Assembly: GCF_001640805.2 (NCBI RefSeq)
Contig: NC_066852.1
Span: 5,378,194-5,442,193, forward strand
Direction: 5' to 3'
DNA from: Lates calcarifer
Taxonomy: Eukaryota; Chordata; Actinopteri; Centropomidae
Length of the DNA: 64,000 nt
In this document: in pieces, positions 26,030-37,374 of the stretch
Layout: each line of letters starts with the position of its first letter
How positions within the stretch are numbered: the first letter of the stretch is position 1
Program-made: the position numbers and the translations under genes
The notes under the pieces: generated by a model
Told to the model about the DNA's origin: nothing
Database searches by the model: none
Seen by the model: the letters and a program-made list of their open reading frames with translations, nothing else

Positions 26030-26350
26030 TGGTCGAAGCTCCTGTGTGTGGTCAGCTAATAAAGCAATTGTCTGGCCCTGAAAAGAGGATTACTTTAATC
26101 TAGTAATAGCCGATGTCGTGCAGCCTATAGAAGCGGGGTAAGGGGGTCATAGGGAATTGCTGAGAAGCCCATTGTAAAGCAACTGAAGCCCCCCCCCCAT
26201 ACTGCCCTTAGCTGACCTACCAGCCCAATAAAGGCTACTGTAGTTCACCCATCTGGAAATCCAGAAACACTCTTTAACTCGACCTCAAGGGGGAAAGGGT
26301 GGACAGAATCGCCTAGAGACAATAGGTGCCCCCACCCTAACTGTGCAAAC
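26030..26350. promoter_or_regulatory. Candidate conserved non-coding block (intron 2)
   Basis: Complex sequence with closely spaced AAGCAATTGTC, GAGGATTACTTTAATC and TAGTAATAGCCGATG. These include a GGATTA (OTX/bicoid-type) core and further TAAT cores. The call is by motif density only. Confidence 0.25.
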
Positions 26351-26462
26351 TCACACACAACCCATTAATTATTGACCACTGCAGCGGAATGGTGGCAATG
26401 AGTACTTTCAAGAATTCCACTCAAACAATAAGTAATTCAAGTGAAATTTAAACAGGGTGATA

Positions 26463-26600
26463 TGGGCCATGTTCAGACCAACAATAGCACTGTGTCAAAG
26501 AGCACAGCCCCTTCAGTTCACAGAGATCCCAGTGTGGGCATAAAAAATGCAGCGTTGTCAAAAAGTTTAACCCAGTTTATCTTTTGCCATAAAGTGAAAT
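26463..26600 (+). repeat. Possible dispersed repeat, copy A
   Basis: The segment beginning GGGCCATG, then TTCAGACCAACAATAGCA, recurs in similar form at 29004. After the shared 18 bases the resemblance weakens (a purine-rich stretch, then CAGAGA). This would fit an old non-autonomous transposon copy, but no termini or target duplications are visible. Confidence 0.35.
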
Positions 26601-27213
26601 ATTTGCCAGTTTGTAACATCATCATCTCAATCACTCTCTCAATCACTGAGATGGAAGAGAAATGTCAGAGAAATGTTGCTATAATACTTTTTAATTCACA
26701 TATACATCACTTCATGGATCATATCACTGATACCTGCAACACATGCACTCCAGCAAAGCTCGCCCACCTGACATCTATGATGGGAAATGTATGGTTATGA
26801 TTCAAAAAATGGAACAGGAGACCCCTGACAGTAGCTTTTAAGTCTGTGAGCAGTTTTCTGTGCTGTCTCACCATCTTGTAAGTCTTGTCAATTTTCTCAG
26901 CAGTGTATCTTCTTGTTTGGACACACATAACCCTGTCACTTTCCCAATGTGTGCGGTTTCACTGATAGCTTGGTGACACTTTTTCTGGCTCACTGCGGTG
27001 CCTGAGAGGTGAATAAGGTGAATCTCTGACATTGGCGTCTTTGTGCCGGAGGCTAGCCAGTCTGCTTGTGTCAGCTGACCCCCTATCAGCTGTCTCTGTC
27101 CACCAACATATGCGAATGTGTTCACATAACTGGAAAAGACGGTCTGGCACATCCTGCCTCACACTTTTTAACCCTGTTCGTGTGCCATGCCTGTTCATAC
27201 CCCTGCACTGAAA

Positions 27214-27251
27214 GGGGTGGGGGGTGGGGGGGGCGTGTGGTGGTGGGGGGG
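27214..27251 (+). repeat. G-rich, quadruplex-prone tract
   Basis: Runs of four to eight G separated by T or by CGTGTGGTGGT. This is the second strong quadruplex candidate in intron 2. Confidence 0.65.
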
Positions 27252-28089
27252 AAGAGCAACAGTTCCAATTTTCCACCCTGTCAACAAACTCCAAAAACAG
27301 ATGGATCTTGGAGCAGAAATCCATTTAGCTCCACTTGAATGACTTAAGCCCCCGTTCGCTGACCTTTTCTAACTCTGAGGTGGGAGCACGTCTTAAGAAG
27401 AAATGAATCTTGTGCAAATACACACGAGTAGAAATCAATAAGTATTTTCCACAGCTGTTCGCCCCCGTATTTACCATTTGCAGACAGGTCAAATATGCCT
27501 AAATCCCCCTGAAATGCCATTTATACCACAAAGAGCTGGCAGCCAGTATTACCTCAGCCATACAAAATACTCAAAGGTGAATACTTCTGTTGATAAACAG
27601 TTCCAAAGGTTAATTTTAAGTGAGAAACTGTCCTTGAAACAGTTCCTCTTCTGTTACCAAGCAGGGAATTGGAAAGGTTAGACAAGAAAAACTGTGACAG
27701 AGGTGAACAAAGACACACATGCCAAAAGCACATCAAACAAGGTTGACATAAAGGATCAAGCAATCTCTACAATTTATCACTTTCTAAAGAAGATGCTCTT
27801 GATATGACAGCAGCAAACAGTCCCCAGCAAACAAGAGAGCAACATAAACCCCTTATTTATATGCAGAGAGGGAACTGTGCATTAACATTATGCTAATAGG
27901 GATTTGGAATAGACTGATATTTTTACACTCAAATCATTATTTTCCACTGAATACTTACAAGTTGCAGCACCAGAGTTGAAAATATTGCTTAAAATTCCTC
28001 TTGACAGAAACCCCATTCTTCATCAAATTAAACCACACACCTAGGTTTTAGCTTGAGGGCAGCAGCAGTGAGAGGAATCAAATTACTGA

Positions 28090-28560
28090 AGTGAGTTGTC
28101 CAGTTCCTGGAATGAGTTGTCCTGTGAGTAGAATGAATTGCCAAATAACCAGAATGAGTTTCCAACTTAGATCGACTCATCCAATAACTCTAATAAATTG
28201 TCCAATAATTAAAATGAGCTGGCAAAATCTAGAATGGGTTATACAACATTTCAGAATGAGTTTCTTACCAACTTGAATTTGTTGTTGAATGACTTAACAA
28301 AGTTTTCCAATTACCAGAATAAGCTGGCACATAATAATTACACCGGGTTGTCAAGCAACTAAATAATGTTGTCCAGTGATAAGAATGAAATAAATGAAAT
28401 GTCCAATTAGCTACTGTACACTGAGCTGTCCTTTGGATAGGATGAGCTCAAAAATGACCACAATCTGTCAATAAACAAAACGATTTTCTCCAGTATCTCC
28501 ACTGATTGGTTCACTGACTACAATGTGCTGCCCAAAACCCACAACAAATTGAAATCATTT
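28090..28560 (+). repeat. Decayed 21-bp minisatellite
   Basis: About 15-18 diverged tandem units with a consensus close to ATGAGTTGTCCAATAACTAGA. Units are 20-23 bp, and the clearest lie between 28090 and 28230. Because the period is 21, one frame of the plus strand reads as repeated seven-residue units (MSCPVPG, MSCPVSR, MNCQITR, MSFQLRS). That frame stops at 28276, and the later units are out of register, so a coding role is unlikely. The array is old and highly diverged. Confidence 0.75.
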
Positions 28561-29003
28561 GGTTCCTTGAAGACTCCATCTGGTGGTTTACCATTCTCAT
28601 GTACACTGATTGTCTTGCTCAGTAACAACATAGACAATCACATACCTCTCCCTCTGTTGCTTTAATGCCCTCCCATTTTATCCTCTATGTAATGATGCTC
28701 TGATTGTGTTCAATTGATTTGTTTGAACCACGTATTGATCGTGTTGGCCTCTTGTGTTTACTGTCTGTCATGAATGATGCCTGAAACTCACCAGATGTAT
28801 TCTGCTTCTCCTGTTATTTGTGATAAATTGATGGATTTGTTTCGAGCTATCCCCTCTGCGTGTTTGTGCTGCTCATGCCCGACTGTCTGCCATTTGCATC
28901 ACTCTTGTATCTGTTATTTGTGCTATAGTCAGACTCTTTCTCTGTCGCATCTCATTATAATTGTCGTTTGACTATGTTTTATCATGCCCCCTCATGCCCC
29001 CTG

Positions 29004-29110
29004 TGGGCACATTCAGACCAACATTAGCAGCACATAAAAACACACAGGCTCTTCCTTAATTTCAGAGAAGCCGATGCATTGTTGCAGCAGAGGGCTCTGG
29101 CTCAAAAATG
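29004..29110 (+). repeat. Possible dispersed repeat, copy B
   Basis: Contains GGGCACA, then TTCAGACCAACATTAGCA, which matches 17 of 18 bases at 26469. The partial resemblance that follows supports a shared ancestor only weakly. Confidence 0.35.
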
Positions 29111-29429
29111 CATAGCAGTCTGGGAAAAGATTTATTGTGGTTAACATTTGTGCCTGCACAGTCTAACATCTGCCAAAAATACAGTTATGGCCAATCAACT
29201 ACATGCAAGTGCAAATTACAGGTGGAATACCTTGTAGTAATTTCACAGTTTACCTGACAAACACTGAGACAGAGCAGCTGTGATAACGTTCCAGTTCCAA
29301 TTCTGCCTTAAAGGAGTATACCACTGCTGGCTTCTAACTGGACTTCCTTGTTCGTATTTCTTTCTCTTAATCTGTACCCTGAAGCAACACACCCACACCA
29401 CACAGCTCCTGTGTATAGTTTTACCAGAG

Positions 29430-29600
29430 GGCTATTGTTGGCCTCAATGAGCCCACAGAGGGGGTCATTTGCATCCTGTAAGGCTGTGACTAATGAATCT
29501 CAATTAATTACACTCTTAATCAAGACACTTCAGAGAAAAATGTATTCAAATATTCATGAAGTACATTTAGCCTTACTGAGGATAGGAAAATAAATATTCC
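29430..29600. promoter_or_regulatory. Candidate conserved non-coding block with octamer (intron 2)
   Basis: Contains a perfect POU octamer ATTTGCAT (29467-29474), then within 40 bp TAATGAAT, CAATTAATTA and CTTAATC, and further down TATTCATGAAG. POU plus homeodomain clustering is typical of neural developmental enhancers. This is an inference from motifs. Confidence 0.35.
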
Positions 29601-30159
29601 CATTGTTAAATATTAAACTTCTATAAATGGGGTGGTGAGTGTAGGCTTTTGAAATGCATTGAAATACAATATAACAATATTATATTGTACCCTCAGATAT
29701 ACTATTTTTGAGGCTTTCAATTCATGTGGCCACCTCTTGTACATACATGCTTGTATGAGTGTATAAATAAAAATACATTTCCACACAAAAAGTACCTGGG
29801 AAAAAATCCTAGGAAATGACCAACTACGAGTGTCATTTAGCAGAGGGTCTGGTGTGTACGGCAGTGCAGCGCCTGTGATCAGAAGCTCAGAGAGATAATG
29901 GGGTGTGATTGGATGCAACGGTTGGAGTAAGGGGCCTTTATTGTTCTCTGCAGCCCCCCTGGCCACTGTGCTGTGTCGTTAAAGGGGGGGGAGGAGGTTA
30001 AAGCTCTTCCTCACACCACCTGTTGTCAACTCCCCACTCCCCCCACCCCCAACTCCATCTCATCCTTCTGCTTTTGTTCCAGTGACCCTTTATGACACAC
30101 AGCAACAGAGCAACACACACACACACACAAATGCTGGTCGTGCTTGCCTTTAGTATGGA

Positions 30160-30320
30160 CTAATTAATTCATGGCTATCCTCTGGAGGAGGGTTTGGCTG
30201 GTGGGTCTGGCTCAATGACCGGCAGACGGTCGGATCATACGGAGGGGGTTTAGCCACAGGCCTGTGGCCTCACTCCGGCCATCTGATCCCCCCCTTTTTA
30301 AGATCAGTATGGCCACCGGC
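30160..30320. promoter_or_regulatory. Candidate regulatory block with a 16-bp palindrome (intron 2)
   Basis: Begins TAATTAATTCATGGC, continues with CCGGCAGACGGTCGG, and contains a perfect 16-bp palindrome GCCACAGGCCTGTGGC at 30253-30268. GC content and CpG count are raised compared with flanking intron sequence. The regulatory role is inferred. Confidence 0.3.
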
Positions 30321-31247
30321 TCTGTCCTGCACAAGGCCAGGACCTACAATCCCATTAATGAAGCATGAATACACCTCAGAGCTCACACAGATAGACAGAC
30401 ACACACACAAACACAGTGAGGAGAGCCTGTTACCATCAAGCAACCGAGAAGAGTTCAGTATGAGAGGTGATGGTGTTACTCTACCGCTCTCTTGGCTCAG
30501 TGTGCTGAATACAAATTCACACAAACTGATTGATGGTAAGCATATGGGTATGATGAAGCATTATGTTGCACATACCCTGAAGTCTACATGATATTTCAAC
30601 TGGTAAAAAGCAAATGTGTACAGAGCTGAGTAGGAGATAACTGGAAGATAAAACTTGACAGTAGCTGTCGAGACAAATGGATCTGAATGGACAAATGGAT
30701 AGCTGGTGGAAAATGTAGTCATGCTCCTGGGGATATGCAAGAAGATACAAGGAGGGCTAAATGTAAAACTCCAATCAGTGGGATGGGACGTGTACTCAAA
30801 CAGCACTCGCAGATTCCTATCCAAAAATACTGTTTTTTTTTTTTGTTTTTTTTTTCCTTTTTGTTTTTAATCACCCTCACAGCAATGCCAGTTCAGATTA
30901 TGATGCGGTTTAAGGACTATACTTTATGAATGGAAGAATAGGCACTTTGTTAACACCTAACCAGCTATTAATGTGAAGACTGCACACTGATGCCATCTAG
31001 AATCAGCTGACGTTAGAATAATTACAGGAGGAGGAACATGCTTTTGTGCTAAGAACTCTTAACACTGAAGATTTCATTTTCAATACACTTCAGCACAGGT
31101 CAATAGCCTCTCTCTCATCCAACAGCTGATTGACAGGCTCTTATAAACATCTCCTCCTTAACAGGTCAAAAGACAGATCATATCAGCTGTTTCATTACAG
31201 CTCAACAGATTATATCAGTTCATTCAAAGTAGGCTAACAGCTAAAAC

Positions 31248-31345
31248 AAAAAGGCAAATTCAGAACAAGTTAGCAGATAAAACTGCTGTTAACAGTAAAA
31301 ACAGCTTATTCAGAGCAGGTTTAAAGATAAAATAACAGTTTACGT
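31248..31345 (+). repeat. Two diverged ~49-bp tandem units
   Basis: Two adjacent segments each run AAAAA, then ATTCAGA-CA-GTT, then AGATAAAA, then AACAGT, in the same order. They are clearly diverged. Similar fragments (ATATCAGTTCATTCA and ATATCAGCTGTTTCA) occur just before, so the array may once have been longer. Confidence 0.35.
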
Positions 31346-34300
31346 AAACGGGAGCAGTTTCTGTTTACAGTGCACAGAATCCCATTTAACCCACAGAACA
31401 AAGGCTCTCATCAGGTTTATTTCAAAAGTATCACTTAAAGAGACGTTTTCCTTCTCACAGTAATGTTTTTATACCATGGCATAAAATAAACACTCACATA
31501 TTCTGCAGTGATATAATGTTAGCAGGTGTAAATAGTGACTGATGGCAGGTCAAAGGATGCTTAGCCATACCCTGCAGGTACTTGTACATGCTGTATGGAT
31601 GTACAGATCAGTGTGACTGCAATCCACTGTGTATGACAGCATGCACCACAGAGCTCCAATCACAGCCCATATGGCTACAGAACACTGGGGTTAATAACAG
31701 GGAGAGAGGGCAGTTTGAAGAGAGCAAGGTGAGCAGAAGGAGAGGGGCAGAGAGGAGCGAGTGGGTTCCTTTATCAGAGACACGCAACCTGCAGTCCTCT
31801 CCCATCGTAACTCTTTCCTAACCCCCAAAATCCTTTCCCCATTTCCAACCCATAAACCCTGAAATCCATTTTTCTGCACAGGGGTCTCAATAAGCAGAAA
31901 TAGTATGACAGGTGTGTGTGTGTATGTGCATGTGTCTATGTGTGTGTGTGAGGGGGAGAAAGAAAGAGAAAGGAGGATCCAGCTGGTGACAGTGCTGTTC
32001 AGCTGTTTCTCCCACACTGTGTCTAGGATTACTACAGGTGAGAGAGTCGGCCCAGACTACCGTTACAAAGACTTCTGGATGTAAACACCCACACATACAC
32101 AGAAACACACAAGAGCAAATTCACACACAGGCAGAGGAGGACATCTTCACCTGTTCATTCTCAAGATTCCACAATGCAGCTGCTATCTTGAACCTTAAAG
32201 GCTTGACCTCCAAACAACCTTAAAAAGGGAGTGGGGGTTGGTTTTGGGGCATAAAATCCTTGGAGGTTACCCCACTCAGTTTTGCTTCTAACTCCGCCCC
32301 CCCAGCACCTTATAAAAAGCACCTCTTCCCCTCCCCTGTTAAAGTGAATATTCATGAGCCATAAAGCCAGGCAGTGGAAACATAGTAGGCATAATAAAAA
32401 CGTCAGAGGTATAAAACACTCAAAGAAAAAGCCTCAAGGAGCTTGGGCAAGTCACTCTGAATGCCAAATCTCCACCCAGGGGTGTCTGGCCCGTTAGGTC
32501 TATTGTGCCTAACTGACTTTTATGCATCTGACATGAATTGGCCTCTGCCCCTGGCACGTAACTTTGCAAGCTACATTTTCAGGGTCTCAGAACCTCTTTT
32601 AATGCATGAAATCGGGTAGGATTGGGGAGCAAAATACAAGTTTTGGAAGGAAATATCCAGTAAAGTGGTGCACAATCCATTCTTAAAGGAGGGTACAGAC
32701 TGACAAAGGAAAGGATTTTCAAGGCTTATTGCTGGATGACAGCTACACTTACCGAACATACATGAATTAAAGTAACTCATGATGAAACTTCTTTTGGGAT
32801 TTTCCACTGACGCTACATTTGGAACATGATTTTTTCCCCAAGTTAATCCAAAGTAACACTCTGCCTGCTTGTCTTTAATATTTAGTACTATAGAAAGTAA
32901 TCAGTGCAATGTTGTTTAAAAAATGCAAACCAACTTTAATCTACCTACCATATCTGAGGTTAAGTCATACCCAATGAAGCTTGAAAAGCCTCTCACAGTT
33001 CATGCATCAAACATCCATTCATCAAATGTCATTAATAATAAGTGAAAACTGTTACTGAGGTAACTGAGCAGAACCTTTCCTAATGAGTTATTGAGTGCCT
33101 AATTGGCAGTATGAATGCCTGCAAAGAAAAAATGGTCAAGACACACTTGAGAAATAATGAGTAAGAATTGCACCTATGTAGACAAAAGCAACTAATGATT
33201 ATTAAAGATATTGGATCAGACTCAGTATTGGCAGATACCCAAAATTAAAGGATTCAGATCAGGATCAGCACCAAAAACTTGACTGAGATATCCTCAGTGT
33301 GCATAAATTCTTAAACAGATGCATCTTTTCTTTGGTTATACTCGTGCAGAGGGTGTAGGGATAGTGATGTTGAAATGTCTAAAATGTCTAGACTGAGAAA
33401 GCTTAACAGCTAATAAACAGATTGCAATGAATTTTGGTGCAGACATCCCTGGTCCCCAGAGGATGAATCCTAATTTGAATTTTTACCTCACATTGCGAAC
33501 AGGTCAAAGTGTCCCATTTCGCAACACCTAATTTTATTACAAGGTACAGAACATGTGGCCATATTGCACTATTCCAATCTTGTGTGAATATCAATTGCAA
33601 TGTGAAGTGTGAGAAATATAAGTGAAAGTTTATTATACTGCAGCAGCTATGTGAATATACACTGGAATATACTACAATGGACTGATTTCAAGCTGACTAC
33701 AGCAGATGTCCTCTGTTAGTGAGAGATATTCATAATATTCTGCAGCCACTTTTTAAGCCTATAAAGTGTGTTTGATCTACAAAAGAGAGAATTGGGTGTA
33801 GCACTACATTAAAGGTGGAATCCATAGCGGTGTGCACAGCTACAATGATGGAGTGGCTATAATGTTACATTTACTTGACCTTTAAGGACTTGTTCATTAA
33901 CTAATGCTTCAATTCAACATGAGGAAATGCCTAGACAAGCCATCTGTAGTAATATCTACTTTAAAATGATCTGTGCTATTGTCTTTAATCTAGTCTGGAC
34001 AAACTCTCAGGTCAGGTATGTTTGTCAACGCTACACAATTCTGCCTCTTGATTCACACTGCAGCTCCGCAGACTTCACTGCACAATCACTGTGCCTGCCT
34101 TTCAGCCTGCAATAGATGGACTGTGAGGGGTTAAGTCTCCTGAACCTTCCACCCTTCCCACTGTGTTGGCTCCCATCCTGATACCAAATATACACACCAA
34201 TACACAATGCAGCTCCCTCTCAGTTTGCCCCCAGTCCTTCCAAGTCACAGGCTGGAGAGCAAAATGACACCGTGCCATATAGTACCTTCTTGCGCCTTGT

Positions 34301-36004
34301 CTCATGCCACGCTGAGCCCCCTGGCAGCATCGGGCGGATTTATGTGCCTGCGGCCTTGCCTCCGGCCCCATTGGTGCCATGCAGAGGGGGCTGGCAGGGA
34401 CTGGCACTGGCCTGGGATTGGCACAGGCCACTGTTTGTTCTCTACAACCTCTCTCTCCGGAGGCAATACTCCAAAAGTGCGTCTGTGGGTTTGAGTGCAG
34501 GCAGACATACAAATCCACAAAGAAGATACAATAAAGCACACGCTTTCAGTTTTTCCTCCACTACCATGAATTAGATTCTTATCTGTGAGATCAACCACAG
34601 CACGCCAAGGTGTGACCCTGTGGACATGCCTTTTCACAGACAGCTGCAGAGAATGTTACTTCCCAAAGGATGGTGGCATTAGGAGAGAAAGCAAGAGAAA
34701 GCCAGACACACAGAAACATAGATGAACTGATGAGCTGCATGGCCCTGCAGACTGAAAGACACTGGTATTAAAGGCAAGAGCCACAAAATACACACTAAAA
34801 CTTTTTGACTGCAAACATGACCCTGTACAACCTCACAAAGCGTTGTTGGAGATGAGTCAATGTTGGCCCTACAAAGGGGATTGGACTCTGTCTCTTTCAG
34901 CAGCTGCCAGAAATATCACAAGGGAACTGGCAAAAAATAACAACATTAAAAATGTGTCCTTAGTTTTGGTTAAGCACTATCCTAATGTCATGAATTATTT
35001 GGAACTCAGAAGTAGCACAGTGCAAAGAAACTGTAGACAAAAACATTAGGGATTATTCATGGGGGATGAGAAATGTCTGGCATCTGTCGCTGCTCTACTC
35101 CTTAGCTCTTTTTCATAACCAGCTCTGCAAAAAGTGATTCACAACACTTTCACCTATTCTACCTGCCTGGTTTCCAGACACAGCTTACAGCACAAATACC
35201 CTGCAGCCTCTGATGCTGATACTAAAACAGAGCAGGAGCAAGGTGAATGGTATTTCCTCATGCTGCTTGAGGAACGCTAAGGTGATGGACACACTGCACA
35301 GATCCAAGCTGTTTACAGAGGATAAAGAATGATTCATGAGCTGATTTTCTGTGGAGGCAGTCAGGGGAAATTCAGCCCAATTATTAAGTTAGGGGCTGGA
35401 GCCTTTCAGGAAAATATGATGCCTGACTGTGAGGTGTTTGACAGGAGTCTAGAGTTTCACAGATTTTGACTGGGAATGGAGCTGTTTTTATTATGTTCAG
35501 CTGCTTTGTGTTAATGCAATGAGAAAATTCCTGAGATGTTTTTCAGCTTTAAAAGGTGGGCAATATTAGGAGAGGCTGGAGTGAGGGGAAATGTTTAAAT
35601 CTTCAGAGGTGTTTCTGCAAAAGCTGCTAGCAGAGCAATATCAAGACTCATTTTTGTCTAAATTAGCAAGGTAAAACAGAGGCTAACTTCAATTTGTGTT
35701 TAGCATTTCATTTTTGTGACATGGCATCATCAAAATCAATATAATAATCAGTGTGTATACTTTCAGTGTTTTCATTCATCATATAAATAATTCAGTCATG
35801 CCTGATTTGTGGTCCATTTTTACAACACAAGTCATGTTATTTTCTAACAATGTGACATACAAAAAGCCAACCTGAACACAGCAACAAACTGGCCCAAAAC
35901 TATATTTGTATTCATTCAAACAGCCAACATTTCTTTAAATTAACTGCTGCTGCTGCTGTCAAAACAAAGTTACACTTTCTAGTGATTGTCTAACATTTAA
36001 GGTA

Positions 36005-36480
36005 ATGGCCTAATCTAACAAAGATTTAATTGGCCCTCTCCGCATTTCATTAAAGTGCCACCAATCATGAGTAGCTCTTGTACAAAGAAAAAAAAAAATC
36101 AAGAGGTGTCTGCTGGAAACCCATCTGACAGGAGTTTGTTGTATTTTAAGGAACCAACAGCTGGTAGTGAGAAGCTGCCAACTAACAGTGGCCTTTCCTC
36201 CCCTCCCTGCAAGAAAGTTTTTCAGCTTTCCTGTCTGGTGGCGACAACCGTTATCTTTTTTGCTGGAGCTAGCTGTCATCCATCTACATTAACAGGCTTG
36301 GTCGCAGAGGCCTGGTCACAACACGACAGAGGCCGGGCTCTCTGGAGCGGGAGAAGATAGGATGTGATGTCGGAGGCCGGGAAGCAGGACGAAGGGTGGG
36401 GTAAGGGGCGGTGGGCCTCAGGGTGCAAGCTGCCAGGAGATCTGACACCAAGGTCAGGGGTGGCGTCTTACGTTAACTCA
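36005..36480. promoter_or_regulatory. Candidate conserved non-coding block (intron 2, near the Ig1 exon)
   Basis: Starts with AAAGATTTAATTGGCCC, includes TTTCATTAAAGTGCCACC, and passes into a GC- and CpG-richer part (36290-36480). It lies about 0.6 kb from the Ig1 exon donor. The overlapping 101-codon open frame has no recognisable domain. Confidence 0.25.
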
Positions 36481-36991
36481 ACCGAGTGATGGCGATGATA
36501 AGAGACCAGAGACTCCTTTGAAGCTGCCTTTACACTCCTCTGCTTTTACAGCACTGCTAACATTATTACTTGTGAACTCTATCTGTGATTTAATCCATTT
36601 TTATTACAGGAACTACATAATACAGAACATGATGTTTGACACCTGATATGTGGACAAGCACTGGCCTATCATCACAATCTTTTCTTGCCTATACACAGGC
36701 TTGTATTGCAGTGCACACTGTGTTCTTTTTGTTTTCTCTGTGTGTTATATTCAGTACAGCTTTGCATCTGTGGTAACAAATGAAGAATCTAGTGACGTGT
36801 GAAAAGCACTCATGTGTTCTATTTATAAATACTTACAGTAACTAAACAGCAATTCTTGACACTTCTGTCGATTAGTCTCACTCTACTGTCACATCATCTG
36901 TTCCTTACACATGCAGTTGCTATTTATCTGCCCCACATTAGTACAGAACAGCTTTCACTTTCTATTTTTTGGTCCAGCCATATCCATAAAG

Positions 36992-37012
36992 ACACACACA
37001 CACACACACACA
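36992..37012 (+). repeat. (AC)10 microsatellite
   Basis: Short AC run just downstream of the Ig1 exon on the coding strand (33 bp from the donor), where the transcript reads as GU repeats. Confidence 0.9.
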
Positions 37013-37045
37013 AAGAAGATCAAGTAAAACATCGGACACACTTAC

Positions 37046-37374
37046 TTGCCACCTCCAGATGATGCATTGCGACTGACCGCCTCACCCAGGTAGTTGCGCG
37101 CCACACACACATATACACCTTCATCCGGGCTTGCTCCGCCTCCCGTGTACAATTCGCAGGAAGAAGAGGGAGCCGCTGGGTAAGAGCATCCGGTGGGATC
37201 GAGGGTCTTCTCGATCTGTTTCGACACGTTCGCCATCTTTGTACCACTCCACCACCGGAGCTGGCCGTCCTTCAGCCTTACAGTTGAGGGTGGCTGGCTC
37301 GCCCTTAGACACAATCAGATCAGATGGGTGTTCTACGATCCGAGGAGGAGCATCCTCTAACCTGGGTCTGGATC
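37046..37374 (-). CDS. robo3: Robo receptor exon 2: Ig1 domain, with two apparent frameshifts
   Basis: This exon encodes the first immunoglobulin domain, which in Robo proteins carries most of the Slit-binding surface. It opens after a ctccag acceptor with [18 protein letters not shown] and continues through [14 protein letters not shown] (first Ig cysteine), [33 protein letters not shown] and SKP. After SKP the conserved sequence [22 protein letters not shown] (second cysteine) is found one frame over, because the run at 37127-37129 has three G on the plus strand where two are expected. After RNAS the conserved LEVA is again one frame over, near 37059-37063. The literal frame stops at 37121-37123. 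With the conserved gtaagt donor at 37045 the exon is 329 bp, where the flanking phases require a multiple of three, so the length fits two extra bases. The acceptor and donor are good. All other exons are open, so sequencing error or a lesion is more likely than ancient pseudogene decay. RNAS forms an N-glycosylation motif. Confidence 0.9.

Larger units (their letters stand above)
15461..37045 (-). other. Robo intron 2
   Basis: A 21.6-kb intron between the Ig1 and Ig2a exons, the largest in the window. It holds several CA/TG microsatellites, two strong G-rich tracts, a decayed 21-bp minisatellite (28090-28560), a possible dispersed-repeat pair (26463-26600 and 29004-29110), and a series of candidate regulatory blocks described separately. 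No coding exon was recognised in it, so any alternative exon would have to be short. Confidence 0.8.

Noticed and set aside
26719..27324. Several overlapping minus-strand open frames considered as transposase remnants
   Set aside because: No transposase motif or continuous similarity to a family was recognised, and the frames overlap a G/C-rich simple tract.
28091..28276. Open frame with seven-residue repeats starting MSCPVPG
   Set aside because: The periodicity comes from a 21-bp tandem repeat whose later units lose register. No promoter, splice or conservation evidence for a protein.
37042..37314. Alternative start within the Ig1 exon as an independent gene
   Set aside because: The frame is part of the Robo Ig1 exon displaced by the apparent insertions. 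Its N-terminal half is out-of-frame sequence.
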